From positions 29,281,848 through 29,345,847 of the forward strand of contig NC_079512.1 in the NCBI RefSeq assembly GCF_000801105.2: 64,000 nucleotides of DNA, given 5' to 3'. Below are positions 13,191 to 23,679 of this stretch, piece after piece. A program made the position numbers and the translations under genes. A model generated the notes under the pieces. The model saw only the letters and a list, made by a program, of their open reading frames with translations. It was not told the origin of the DNA and ran no database searches. The DNA is from Raphanus sativus (lineage: Eukaryota; Streptophyta; Magnoliopsida; Brassicales; Brassicaceae). Position 1 is the stretch's first letter. Each line of letters starts with the position of its first letter.

Positions 13191-16100
13191 GTCCCCGCAA
13201 GATGAGCTGTGTATGTTGATCATGCTCATCTTGGAAATGAGATGTTGAAACTGATGAGGAAATAGAGGTTTAGTGAGAATATCAGCTACTTGATCCACTG
13301 TCCGTACATGAAGAGTTCGAATAAGACCTTTCTCAAGCTTCTCTCGAACTGTATGGCAATCCAATTCAATATGTTTGGTCCGCTCGTGAAAAACAGGATT
13401 GGTGGCAATGTATATAGCTGCAGTACTGTCAGAATAAAGCACCGGAATAGAAACACGAGTGATGCGTAAGTCACGAAGTAACTGAGATAACCACATCATC
13501 TCACATGTAGCTAAAGCCAAAGCTCTGTATTCAGCTTCTGCGGAAGATCTTGAGATAGTCGGTTGCTTCTTAGAACGCCACGATATCAGAGAATAACCGA
13601 TGAACATCGTGAAACCAGTCGTGGAACGACGACTATCTTGACATGACGCCCAATCAGCATCTGCAAACCCCTTAAGAGTGAGATCTTCTGCAGCAGAGTA
13701 ATATAAACCGCGTCCAATTGTGCCCTTGATGTACTCCAATACTTTATATACAGCTCGTAAGTGAGGCAATCTCGGAGCAGAAGAATACTGACACAATTTG
13801 TTCACAGCAAACGTTATATCTGGACGCGTGATGGTAAGATACATCAAGCGACCAACTAAACGACGATAACGTTCAGGAGTATCAAGAAATTCACCATCTG
13901 TCTTGGAAAGTTTGAGATTAGGTACCATTGGGACTGAAGAAGGACGGCAAGATAACATATCTTCAGATGTCAAGAGCTCCAAAGCATACTTTCTTTGGCA
14001 AAGAGAGATGCCATCAGTACTACGAGCAATCTCCAAACCCAAAAAATACTTCAACGCTCCAAGATCTCTCAGCTTGAAACACTTCTTGAGATCATTTGTT
14101 AACTGTATTGCTTCATCAAGTGTGGTGCTGGCAATGATGATATCATCGACATAAACCAAAACAACCACAAACTCATTCTTCAAACTCTTGATGAACATAG
14201 TATGATCGCCATGACATTTCTGAAATCCCATCATCATCAATGAATCAGAAAATTTCCTAAACCACTGTCTTGAGGCTTGTTTCAAACCATAAATGGATTT
14301 CTTGAGCCTCAAGATAGCGTTTTGAGGAAGAGAGTCCCCCTGTTTCGCAAGTCTCTCGGCATAACCATCTGGAAACTTCATATATATTTCTTCTTCCAGA
14401 TCTCCATTAAGAAATGCATTAGATATATCAAGTTGTTGCAAAATCCAACGTTTAGAAGCTGAGATTTTCAACAAGAGCTTGATAGTGACCATCTTTGCCA
14501 CAGGGGAAAACGTCTCATTGAAATCCAAGCCCTCCTTTTGTGTATACCCTTTAGCAACACAACGTACTTTTCGTCTCTCCAAAGTCCCATTAGCATTAAA
14601 CTTCAATGAATATAACAACCTGCAACCTACTGCTTTCTTCCCTTTCGGTAAACTCGTAACTTCCCATGTCTTCGTAGCTTCCATAGCATCAAATTCCAAA
14701 TCAGTAGCATCACACCATTCCTTATCTCTCTGAGCCTCAGTATAAGATTGTGGGATGGGTATTTTGGTGATGGCATTTATGTAAGCGTTATGAGAAGGTG
14801 AAAGTTTTGAGTATGATAAAAAAGATGATATAGGATGAGTGTCAGTAGGAGTGACAGCATAACAATGATAATCTTGAAGATGAGTTGGGACTTTCTTGAC
14901 CCGAGTTTTAGAAATTTCTGATGGAGGAAGAGAAGTGGAATGAGAAGGAGGTAGAGATTTATGAGTGACTGAGGACTCAGAGTTCTTCGATGTGAGCCAA
15001 TCTGGAATTTTGAATAGATTATCCTTCTTCAACGGAAATAAGTCTTCATGAAATACCACATTCCGAGAGATAAAGATCCTGTTACTCTCCAAATCCATCA
15101 ACTTGTATCCCTTATATCCAGAAGGATAACCCAAAAAGATACATGCTTTTGAGCGAGGTAGAAACTTGTGTCGCTGCTTAGGTGATGTAGAACCATAGCA
15201 GAGACAACCAAATGTCTTCAGTTGAGAATAAACCGGTTTAGTACCTGTGAGAATCTCATGAGGAGTCTTGTTCTGTAGAAGCTTAGAGGGTGTTCTGGTT
15301 ATCAAGAAAACCGCGGTAAGGACACAGTCTCCCCAAAGAGAAAGAGGTACATGAGATTGAAACATCAACGATCGAGCAACATTAAGTATGTGCTGATGCT
15401 TTCTTTCCACTACTGAGTTCTGCTCTGGAGTTTCAGGGCATGAATGATAAGTAGTAATACCCTTCTCTCGGTAGAACTTATCGAACCGCAACTCTTTAGC
15501 ATTATCAGAACGAACTTGTTTGACTTTTACTCCATATCTAGTCTCAACTTGTGTGATGAACGTTGGAAAGATGCTGATAACTTCATCTTTGGTTCGTAGT
15601 AGATAAATCCATGTTGCTCTTGAATGGTCATCCACAATAGTTAAGAAATAACGATACCCATCAATAGTCTCAACTGAGAAGGGACCCCAAATATCAATGT
15701 GTAATAGCTCAAAATTGTCTTTACAAATATTGTTGTGAGATATGTAAGACAACTTCTTCTGTTTAGCTAGATGACAAGTATGGCAATAAGAGGTGCCTTT
15801 ATTCTTCATCTTGGCAGTGCCTAGGACTCCAGAGATCGTGTCAAGCTTTGAATAAGATGGGTGGCCAAGCCTCTGATGCCAAGTTCCAATATCTACCAAC
15901 GCATGAACTGAGATAGGAGATGCTGGAGAATCCAAGACATAGAGGTTCTCGACTCTTCTACCCTGACCAATCGTCAACACCTTGGTAGGATCCTGGATAG
16001 TGCAAGAAGAAGGATCAAATATCACAGAGGAGCCAATGTCATCAGTTAACGAGCTTATACTGAGAAGATTCAATCGAAACTCTGGAATGAAGAGCACATT

Positions 16101-17573
16101 ATGGAGAAGAATGTGCTCATTCAAACGTATAGAGCCTACTCCACTGACTTTAATAGTGGAACCAGTAGGTAGATTCACAGAACTCGTAAGAGAAGAATCA
16201 ATAGAATGAAATAGATTCTTATCATGGGCAACATGATGTGTCGCTCCAGAATCTATTACCCATGTTTGACTAGAAAGACGATGTTGAGATACCATTAGTA
16301 TGCCAACAAAGTTATACGTCAGAGGAGAGAAAAAGATACCCGAAGTAGATGCAATAGTTTCTTGTGGAGTAGCTGTTGTAGGAGACTGCAACTGAGAGCT
16401 AAACAACGCAATGAACTGTTGGATTTGATCTTTACTGAGGTTCCCAATCATATTTTCCACTGTGTGAGGTTGCACAGTGTTTGGAGCAGAGTTTGATTGA
16501 GAGACTTGAGCTGCAATCTTCGGAGTTTGAGTTTTCTCTTGAGGTTTGTACTTAGAAACAAAGCCTGGTGGGAAACCATGCTTCTTGTAACACCGTTCAG
16601 CAATATGTCCTACACGTTTGCAGAAAGAACAGATGGGACGACCTTTGTTGGGGCCATTCTGAACATAGGAAATGGACTGATCAGTTAAGAGAGAGGGCGT
16701 TTCCGAGACTTGAAACGTAGCCTGAGTTGGAACAACGGTTGAGAAACCTCTCTGACTGTCATCCTGATCCAGAATATTATAGATTTCCACCAACGAAGGG
16801 AGCGCTTTCTTCATGATGATTTGGCGTCTGATAACAGCATAGGATTCATTGAGGCCAGCAAGAAACTTGACAATCTTTGCACGCTCTGCTTTCAGTTGAA
16901 TCAAAGGTGCATTACCACAAACACAAGGTTGAAGTGGCTCGTCAGAGCTTTCCAAAGTATCCCATAAGGTCTTCAACTTAGTGTAGTAGTCAGATAAAGA
17001 CATAGAGCCTTGACGGAGATCCTGAATCTCTTGAGTGAGATTAAACGTCCGTGGAAGATTCGTCATGTGGAAACGGCCATGGAGATCTCTCCATATATCT
17101 GTAGCATCATTCAAACGGAGAATACTACGATAGATCTGTTGAGAAACCGAGTTTAGGATCCACGATTTTACCATACTGTTGCATCTAGACCACAGACGAA
17201 ACGTAGGATCTGAGATATCAGGACGAGTCAATGATCCATCAATAAATCCTATTTTGTTCTTCGCATCTAACGCAATACGCATAGCAGCATTCCAATCATC
17301 ATAGTTAGAGCCTTCTAAACGAATAGAGATTAGTTGCAAACCGGGATGATCAGCGCTATGCATATAGAGAGGAGATTGAGTTGGATCTGTCGAGGTCGGT
17401 ACAGGAAACGAAGGAGGAGCTCCGATCGGAGGAGTTGCAACGATCGGAGGAGAAGGCGGAGAAGATTCGTCATCTGAACCGGTTCGAGAGGAGATCCGAG
17501 CTGGATTGCGAGCTGAGCTTGTAGAAGCTCTCGTACGAGCGTATTTTCGAGTGATTTTCTTCATCGCAACCAT
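13173..17573 (-). CDS. Ty1/copia Gag-Pol polyprotein, 1466 codons, uninterrupted
   Basis: It encodes all functions for retrotransposition. N to C terminus: a UBN2/gag domain, the CCHC knuckle CSFCKRVGHIAERC, a protease site DSGATHHV, a GAG-pre-integrase segment (HQRLGHPSY), an integrase core with its acidic residues in IDIWGPF, RSDNAKEL and EQNSVVERK, a reverse transcriptase with YVDDIIIA, and an RNase H with ADADWASCQDSRRS and SSAEAEYRAL. The integrase reads DNAKEL where DNGTEF is usual, but the acidic residues are kept. The start MVAMKKITRK lies 90 bp downstream of the LTR. The domain order INT before RT identifies Ty1/copia rather than Ty3. Confidence 0.95.
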   Translation of the reverse strand: MVAMKKITRKYARTRASTSSARNPARISSRTGSDDESSPPSPPIVATPPIGAPPSFPVPTSTDPTQSPLYMHSADHPGLQLISIRLEGSNYDDWNAAMRIALDAKNKIGFIDGSLTRPDISDPTFRLWSRCNSMVKSWILNSVSQQIYRSILRLNDATDIWRDLHGRFHMTNLPRTFNLTQEIQDLRQGSMSLSDYYTKLKTLWDTLESSDEPLQPCVCGNAPLIQLKAERAKIVKFLAGLNESYAVIRRQIIMKKALPSLVEIYNILDQDDSQRGFSTVVPTQATFQVSETPSLLTDQSISYVQNGPNKGRPICSFCKRVGHIAERCYKKHGFPPGFVSKYKPQEKTQTPKIAAQVSQSNSAPNTVQPHTVENMIGNLSKDQIQQFIALFSSQLQSPTTATPQETIASTSGIFFSPLTYNFVGILMVSQHRLSSQTWVIDSGATHHVAHDKNLFHSIDSSLTSSVNLPTGSTIKVSGVGSIRLNEHILLHNVLFIPEFRLNLLSISSLTDDIGSSVIFDPSSCTIQDPTKVLTIGQGRRVENLYVLDSPASPISVHALVDIGTWHQRLGHPSYSKLDTISGVLGTAKMKNKGTSYCHTCHLAKQKKLSYISHNNICKDNFELLHIDIWGPFSVETIDGYRYFLTIVDDHSRATWIYLLRTKDEVISIFPTFITQVETRYGVKVKQVRSDNAKELRFDKFYREKGITTYHSCPETPEQNSVVERKHQHILNVARSLMFQSHVPLSLWGDCVLTAVFLITRTPSKLLQNKTPHEILTGTKPVYSQLKTFGCLCYGSTSPKQRHKFLPRSKACIFLGYPSGYKGYKLMDLESNRIFISRNVVFHEDLFPLKKDNLFKIPDWLTSKNSESSVTHKSLPPSHSTSLPPSEISKTRVKKVPTHLQDYHCYAVTPTDTHPISSFLSYSKLSPSHNAYINAITKIPIPQSYTEAQRDKEWCDATDLEFDAMEATKTWEVTSLPKGKKAVGCRLLYSLKFNANGTLERRKVRCVAKGYTQKEGLDFNETFSPVAKMVTIKLLLKISASKRWILQQLDISNAFLNGDLEEEIYMKFPDGYAERLAKQGDSLPQNAILRLKKSIYGLKQASRQWFRKFSDSLMMMGFQKCHGDHTMFIKSLKNEFVVVLVYVDDIIIASTTLDEAIQLTNDLKKCFKLRDLGALKYFLGLEIARSTDGISLCQRKYALELLTSEDMLSCRPSSVPMVPNLKLSKTDGEFLDTPERYRRLVGRLMYLTITRPDITFAVNKLCQYSSAPRLPHLRAVYKVLEYIKGTIGRGLYYSAAEDLTLKGFADADWASCQDSRRSTTGFTMFIGYSLISWRSKKQPTISRSSAEAEYRALALATCEMMWLSQLLRDLRITRVSIPVLYSDSTAAIYIATNPVFHERTKHIELDCHTVREKLEKGLIRTLHVRTVDQVADILTKPLFPHQFQHLISKMSMINIHSSSCGDYWIIG

Positions 17574-17650
17574 CGGCGAGGAGGATTCGTCGATAGGTTG
17601 ATCGGAAAAGTCGAGATCGGAAGGAGAATCACGCGGAAGAAGAGCTCGAT

Positions 17651-17663
17651 GGCTCTGATACCA
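17651..17663 (-). promoter_or_regulatory. tRNA-Met primer-binding site of copia element 1
   Basis: On the minus strand this reads TGGTATCAGAGCC, directly next to the 5' LTR. It is the usual initiator tRNA-Met complement of plant copia elements and primes minus-strand cDNA. Confidence 0.9.
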
Positions 17664-17856
17664 TATTACGATCTCAGATTCAGAGGATGAAGAAGAGAGA
17701 GTTTGTTATAAAATGAAGATATTTCATTAATTGTTAACGGTCAGCTATACAACGTTTATATATACAAGTATAAGATTAAACCGAACTAAACCAATTCTCA
17801 ATTAAATACAATGAACCAGCAAAAGGAAACCGGTCCAATTATCCTATAATCCAATA
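17664..17856 (-). repeat. 5' LTR of copia element 1
   Basis: It carries the element's promoter. On the minus strand a TATATATAAAC-like stretch lies in the middle of the LTR. It is flanked outside by the AGGAA duplication. Confidence 0.94.
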
Positions 17857-18077
17857 AGGAATAAAAATTAAAGCTTCCAAAACTGGTGAACAGAAGTGTC
17901 TAACATTAAAAGAGCCAAGTAACTCTCACAAAAAAAAAAAAGATTTTTTCAAAAAAAAAACTCTCACAAAAATGTGTTAACAAAAATGATTAATTTTTAT
18001 AAAATTGCTGATCATTTTAGAATCCATAATCGAATAAACAAAAAGCCAAAATTGCAAGCCTAGTTTTGATCAACGAC

Positions 18078-18305
18078 CGGACACGTGTCCGGTCCTTTCT
18101 CTCAGATCAGATCTTCGCGGCGGTCACACCTTGGATTCTTGATCGCTAGGGTTTCGAGGATTCTGGGCTGGAGGCCCGTTTCGAGTTTGTTTGGGCTGTA
18201 GGCCCGTTTGTTTTTCTAAATTTGGGCCTGATGTGTTCGGACCTTGTAATTTGTTTTCTTTGCGCTTTGGCCTTTTTAATATTAAAAACTTGATGGCAAA
18301 AAAAA
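18078..18305 (+). mobile_element. Short retroposon (LINE 3' end or SINE) with 16-bp TSD
   Basis: An insert of about 228 bp ends in an A run and is flanked by the perfect duplication AGTTTTGATCAACGAC (18062-18077 and 18306-18321). The 3' end (CTTGATGGCAAAAAA) looks like a plant L1 3' UTR. The body contains repeated GGCCCG motifs. I see no coding sequence and no convincing pol III A/B boxes, so a severely 5'-truncated LINE is more likely than a SINE. Confidence 0.8.
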
Positions 18306-18382
18306 AGTTTTGATCAACGACACATTTCTACTTCGGGCTAGATTCGTGTAACGTGCTTTACTTATATTGAAACATGCTTGGG

Positions 18383-18383
<1 letters not shown>

Positions 18384-18415
<32 letters not shown>

Positions 18416-21180
18416 TCAGCTGTCCATCTTATCTAGATCAAGTGGTGGTCCGACGAGCCGAGTCTCCGTGGAGTCTCTCCATCTGACCGGGTCTGATCTA
18501 TATGGGAAAAAATGTATCCTCTCTTTCTTGCTTCTTTAGCTAGAGCATCGGCCCGTCCATTCATGTTTCGAGGAATATGAGATAGTCTCACACCCTTAAA
18601 ATCTTCATGGAGGCCCTGGAAAATTCCGATCTCTGTCGCGAATGCTGGCCACTCCGCCGGGTTCGTAATCATGTCCACCAGATCTGTGCAGTCCGTCTCG
18701 AAGCTTATCGTGGTGATTCTCATGTTCCTCATACATGAAGCTGCCCAGAGTAAACCTTCCATCTCAGCGTGAAGTGCTGAGAGGCTCCTGCTACAAGCCC
18801 TTTGTCCAAAGGATACAGAGCCCATTTGGTCCTTGAAATTCCACCCTAAGCCACTAACACTGCCATTATCAATCCATGAAGCATCAATTCGGCAGGTAGG
18901 GATTCGGGGTATCCAAGGGGGCACTGTCTCCACTTCTGAAGAATGGGTACCGTCATGTTCCCCCTCTTCATCCTCCTTTTCGTTAGCCGTCCTCCAACAT
19001 TCGGCCTCAAGTGTCGCATGTTGAAGAGTATCCATCGGAGATACGACTTTCCCATTGAAGAGTTTGTCGTTCCTCGCCTTCCAGATGTACCAACAGATCC
19101 ATGGGAAGGTATCGAGTTGTGGTCTCAAGGGAGCCACCTCTTTTGTCTTCCAAAACAGAAAGTTCATGTTTTGGTATATAGATATACTCGGGAAGTAACC
19201 CGGAAGGGACGGATAGTCCGATAAAGCCCAAACCTGCAGGGCTGGGGGGCACTCAAAAAGAAGATGATTAATCGACTCCACTGGGGCAGCACATCTAGGA
19301 CAACTCCTATCGGTACCCAGGTGTCTATAAGTGAGCCTCTCTGCTGTTGCCACACAGCCCGAGAGAGTTTACCACAGGAAATGCTTTATCTTGCTTGGAG
19401 CTTTTATCTTCCAAACATGGCTTAGAAGACACGTGAAGCTCGGTTCACTAACCACATCCTGTGTAAGACTCCGTTTCATAGATTGAAGTAGATCATAACC
19501 GGTCTTAACTGAATATACTCCTGACTTAGTATGGTTCCAAGCATAACCATCTGGTAATAGGGAGCGAGAGGGTTTTACCCCAAGTATCAAAGGTATATCA
19601 TCAGGATGAAAGAATTCTCTCAAAAGTGGTATATCCCACTCCTTGGTATCATCCTTAATAAAGGACTGAACCAGGAGCTGGGGGAGCCTGTAGACAATAT
19701 GTTCGGCAGGTCTCGGTGGTCGCGCCCTTGAATCTGGAACCCAAGGCTCACTCCATACTCTCGTATCGTTGCCCGATCCAATTGTCTTCCGTAAACCCGA
19801 GAGGAGTAGAGGTTTGGCTGCCATGATACTACGCCATCCATATGATGGTGAGTATGTCCGTCGATCTTCTAAAGGAGAGGTGTGATGATAATACCTTCCT
19901 TTTAGAACTCGTGCCAGTAAAGAGTTTGGGTAATGAATTAATCTCCACAGTTGTTTTGCAAGAAGCGCTATGTTGAAATCGTGGAAATCTCGAAAACCTA
20001 GTCCTCCCAAATCTTTAGGAGTACAGACTTCGTCCCATGCTATCCAATGTAAACCTCTGCTGTTTTGTTTTGAGCTCCACCAAAAGTTTGAAGTCGTGCT
20101 CCTGAGCTTATCAGTAATACCCTGTGGAAGTAAGTAGCATGACATAACATAAGTCGGGACTGCTTGAGCCACCGATTTAATTTGGACTTCTTTTCCTCCT
20201 TTCGAGAGAAGTCTCGATGACCAATTATTTGTTCGTCCAATGAGCCGATCTTGTACAAAAGAGAACACTTTCATCTTCGAACCACCAATTTGTTCAGGTA
20301 ATCCAAGGTACATCCCCATGCCTCCTTCAGAAGAGAACCCTAACGCTTCTTTTATATCTTTTTTCCGAGAAGACTCCACTCGGTTTCCAAAGAACATGGA
20401 AGATTTTGACGTGTTTAATCTTTGGCCTGAGGCTTTTCCATATATGTCGAGAATGTCCATGATCTCTTTGCATTGGCTTAATTCTGCCTTGCAGAAGAAA
20501 AGACTATCATCTGCAAAAAGGAGATGGGAGACCCTTGGGCTCGCTCTTGCAACCCGAAGCCCAATAATCTTCTTCTCCATTTCTGCTCCATTTAGGAGTG
20601 AGATCAGTGATTCGGTGCACAAGATAAACAAAAAAGGGGAGAGAGGATCTCCTTGTCTCAAGCCTCTCTTTGGTAGGATTTTTCCCCTCGGTTGCCCGTT
20701 GACTAAGACTTGATATGAGACCGACGTGACACAACACATAATGAGGTCAACTAGTCTTTTATCAAAGCCCATCTTCTCCATCAAAGCTGATATGAAATTC
20801 CATTCCACTCTATCGTAGGCTTTGCTCATGTCTGTTTTGATAGCCATAAAGTCTTGTCTACATCTCTGGTTTGTCCTCAAGGCATGAAAATTTTCTTGTG
20901 CTATTAGGATGTTATCCGTGATCAAGCGTTTGGCTACAAAGGCAGATTGTGTCTCTGAGATCAAACGCGGAATAACCCTCTTCAGTCTCTTGCAAATTAG
21001 CTTAGATATAATCTTGTAGCTAACATTACAGAGGCTAATGGGTCGGAATTCAGACATATCCCGAAGTTTCTTCTTTTTTGGAATGAGGCAGATATTCGTT
21101 TGATTCAAAGCAGGATTGAATAGGCCAGTCTCGAAAAAGTCTTGTACAAGTTTAACTATATCTTGACGCATTTCTACTTT
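18384..21180 (-). mobile_element. Second L1-type LINE, 5'-truncated within the RT domain
   Basis: The T run at 18384-18414 is the poly(A) tail of a minus-strand LINE. The 5' end is truncated near 21180, before the first RT motifs, so endonuclease and ORF1 are missing. I could not find a convincing TSD. CATTTCTACTT occurs at both 18323 and 21169, but the left copy is not adjacent to the tail. Confidence 0.85.
18433..21171 (-). pseudogene. LINE reverse transcriptase - RNase H, one nonsense codon
   Basis: The RT portion (19369-21171) carries SKAYDRVEW, GLRQGDPLSPFLF and the catalytic LLFADDSLFF. The RNase H portion (18433-19353) carries its acidic residues in IDASW, HAEMEG and ETDCTD, preceded by the zinc knuckle CPRC...HLLFEC. 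Both lie in the same frame. Only a TAA at 19369-19371 separates them, in place of an expected CAA (FLW-stop-TLSGCVA), consistent with deamination of a methylated cytosine. The protein family matches the LINE at 1.7-5.1 kb but the two copies are clearly diverged. Confidence 0.9.
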
Positions 21181-22453
21181 GGATTCTCTGACTCACCCTA
21201 GAATCTCTTGTGGACTTGATCTTCTCCTTTTTTGCACAACTCAAATACAAACTCTACAGCTGGTAATAAATGACGATAATGAATTTGATTAAAAATTTTG
21301 ATTTGGGTAAGTAAGTTCTATTGATCTATGTAATGGAGTCATTGTTTTGTGTTTTTTTCAACATGGAATAACTGACGCCAAGATGAGAAATACAAAAACA
21401 CACTTATTCAAGAAAAACAAGGTCGGGGTTTATCAGATAAAAGTTGAGCAAATTATATAAAAACAGAAGATTGATGAATGATACTACTTAATGGCTCTTT
21501 AAATAAAAATAATAATTTTCCTTTAATCATGAACCATGCAAAATTAGGTTGCCTTTATCTTTTCATAGTAAGCTTGTAATAAAATAAAAGGTTGACTACT
21601 TAACCACCACGCACAATGACTAGAGAACACTCAATAACGAAGAGTTTGTCGTCACCCCTAAAATAAATCATTTTCTTTATGCTTACTCCATTCACAAATC
21701 ACCAAAATAAATTTTTAAAATGTGATAAATAATTGATTCTATAACTAATTCTTTCTTTTCTCGGTGGTGAACTGTTCTAGACTACAAGTCACTAGAATTT
21801 AACTAGTGAGAGATGGTTATTCGCTTTTGATGTTATAAATAAATCCTCAGATTTTCGTGTTGTAAAGATATTATGCACTTTGAACAAAGCTAAAACGTCA
21901 AAATGAATAATTATGTGCTACTTTTAAAAACCCAACGTGTATAAACCTCAATTATGAGTTCATAGAGTAGAATTAAAATGATTGTTGTAAAAATTATTTT
22001 TTTGGCAAAACATTTAAGGTAAGAAAAAACATAAACATTTAAGTTTAGTTGTCTTTTTTTTTTTTGAAACTGGCTTTCTATTAATAGTTGTATTTTCTTG
22101 GCAAAACATATTTTCTTGTCGCGCTCTGATCTTAAATGGTAAAAGAAAAACTTTTTTTTTTTTTTGCTAAAATGGTAAAAGAAAAACTTGCACAGACAAA
22201 AGACATTAATGTATGTGGATATTATATACGTTTCTATAGACCACAGAAACACAATGATTTCATTCAGCATTCTAGAATGCGATGTGAACCAGAGGGTCAT
22301 ACTAGTCAACTTGAAGCTTTTCTCGGAACTTGTGCATAGCAATGAATCTAACATGAGGAGGAGAGATCGTTTGGTGGAGAAAAGAAAGCAAATTATTGAA
22401 ATGTGTTGTCCTCTAGTGATAATTACGTCAAAATGATAGGCTGATAATACGTA
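21181..22453. other. Intergenic, AT-rich
   Basis: No gene is supported. A small tandem duplication of AAATGGTAAAAGAAAAACT lies at 22134-22191. Open frames here are low-complexity. Confidence 0.6.
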
Positions 22454-22508
22454 CACGTGTAAAGTTTATTGAATGTCTTAAACAAAACAGCCAGATGCTT
22501 TATATAAA
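22454..22508 (+). promoter_or_regulatory. G-box and TATA box of the B-box microprotein gene
   Basis: A perfect G-box CACGTG at 22454-22459 (within ACACGTGT) lies 42 bp upstream of TATATAAA (22501-22508) and about 120 bp upstream of the start codon. In Arabidopsis, HY5 is reported to act on BBX30/BBX31 promoters through G-boxes. Conservation of that control here is inference. Confidence 0.6.
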
Positions 22509-22575
22509 ATAAATTAAAATCATTCCTATATAAATCAAATCTTGAACCCGAGAGACAAAGACAGAGAGTATAAAC

Positions 22576-22869
22576 ATGTGTAGAGGTTTTCAGGAACAAG
22601 AGAGAAGAAGAGACGACGGAGGATGCCGGAGCATCAGGGCTCCAGTAAGCTGCGATCTCTGCGGTGAGAACGCAGCCGTGTACTGTGAAGCAGACACTGC
22701 TTTCCTCTGTAGGAAATGCGATCGGTGGGTCCACTCTGCGAATTTTCTTGCTCGGAGACATCTCCGGCGCGTGATCTGTACAACTTGCCGGAGATTAACT
22801 CGTCGTTGTCTTTTCGGAGATAATTTCAGTCTCGTCTTACCAGAGTCCAGAGATAAAAGTACGAGTTGA
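22576..22869 (+). CDS. BBX30: B-box microprotein (BBX30/31, miP1 type) with shortened C terminus
   Basis: A single-exon zinc-finger microprotein of 97 residues. In Arabidopsis the family modulates photomorphogenesis and flowering by pairing with CONSTANS-type B-box proteins. One B-box starts at about residue 26 with CDLCGENAAVYC and continues through CRKCDRWVH to a final CTTC. The zinc-ligand cysteines, aspartate and histidine are present. The protein ends in DKSTS followed by TGA. Arabidopsis miP1a/miP1b end in a PFVFL motif that recruits TOPLESS. Here a TFVFL-coding remnant lies in the same frame at 22897-22911, after TGA (22867-22869) and TAG (22879-22881). Synteny favours BBX30. Confidence 0.85.
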   Translation: MCRGFQEQERRRDDGGCRSIRAPVSCDLCGENAAVYCEADTAFLCRKCDRWVHSANFLARRHLRRVICTTCRRLTRRCLFGDNFSLVLPESRDKSTS

Positions 22870-23133
22870 AGAAGATCGTAGAGTCATTACAAAGTCACCT
22901 TTGTCTTTCTGTGTTCTAATTTTTTTGTTTCCTTATCAGATGTTGTTAGTTTTTGTGTTTTTATTTCCTTTCTAAAGAAGTAAAGATTTTCTAAAACGGC
23001 ATGCGATTACGTTTCAGAAGCATGATCCTGATTCACTGACCCTCTTTTTTAAGAACCCTATTCTACAGAAAAAAAAAAGAAACTTGTCTCTGTTCTTACA
23101 ACTTACAACGAACTTGAGACTTACGTGTGCTTT

Positions 23134-23171
23134 GCTTTTGATTAGAGGAATCAAAAGCTCTAATCAAAAGC
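23134..23171. other. Perfect 14-bp hairpin downstream of the B-box gene
   Basis: GCTTTTGATTAGAG (23134-23147) and CTCTAATCAAAAGC (23158-23171) form a perfect stem with a 10-nt loop. The position, about 270 bp past the stop, suggests a 3' UTR or terminator structure. The function is unknown. Confidence 0.6.
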
Positions 23172-23527
23172 GTGAGAATAGATCTTTAAAGAATTCTCAC
23201 TATATTGGTGACATTTGGTCTGATATCAAGTGAAGAACATCACATAATGTCATCATTTGCGTTGAATTCTAACGGAGAATCATTCAAGTTATTTCTCTCG
23301 CATAGATCCAAATCTGATCTTCCCTGTATAGAGGATGGAATAAAATGAATGCTTCTGTACTTTTTCGTAACTAAATTTTTAATAGATTACTTAAACAACA
23401 CATTACCTTAAGAACCACGATCATTTGGATTCTGAGTTTAACCGTGGAAGTCCATAAACATTCCCAATTGATGAGGACATCAAGCCACCATCGTCGATAG
23501 AGCAATGAAAGCAACAATATTGACTTC

Positions 23528-23679
23528 TATAATAATGTGAAAAGTGTTGTTGTTATTAATGTACCAAGATCAGTATATATACAGGTATCGAGAGTCTATA
23601 GATTCCTATATTACAGGGATATGAGTATATCTAATACAAGTTATGTCATTATCTCTTATATCTCATCATTATCTCTATG
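23528..23679 (-). repeat. 3' LTR of copia element 2
   Basis: 152-bp copy. The final base at 23679 is G where the partner has A. Confidence 0.93.

Larger units (their letters stand above)
12998..17856 (-). mobile_element. Complete Ty1/copia retrotransposon, probably recently inserted
   Basis: The 193-bp LTRs at 12998-13190 and 17664-17856 differ at one visible position (cagcGaaagg versus cagcAaaagg). The 5-bp duplication AGGAA flanks the element at 12993-12997 and 17857-17861. In element orientation the LTR runs TATTGG...CGTAATA, so the termini are TA...TA rather than TG...CA. The primer-binding site, complementary to initiator tRNA-Met, abuts the 5' LTR. The tract GCGGGGAC precedes the 3' LTR. 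With an open polyprotein, this copy looks capable of being autonomous. Confidence 0.96.

Noticed and set aside
18323..21180. CATTTCTACTT at both sides as target duplication of the second LINE
   Set aside because: The left copy is 50 bp away from the poly-T tail and the neighbouring sequence does not match, so it is probably coincidental.
21911..22456. 181-codon minus-strand frame
   Set aside because: Low-complexity Lys/Phe-rich translation of AT-rich DNA overlapping the B-box promoter.
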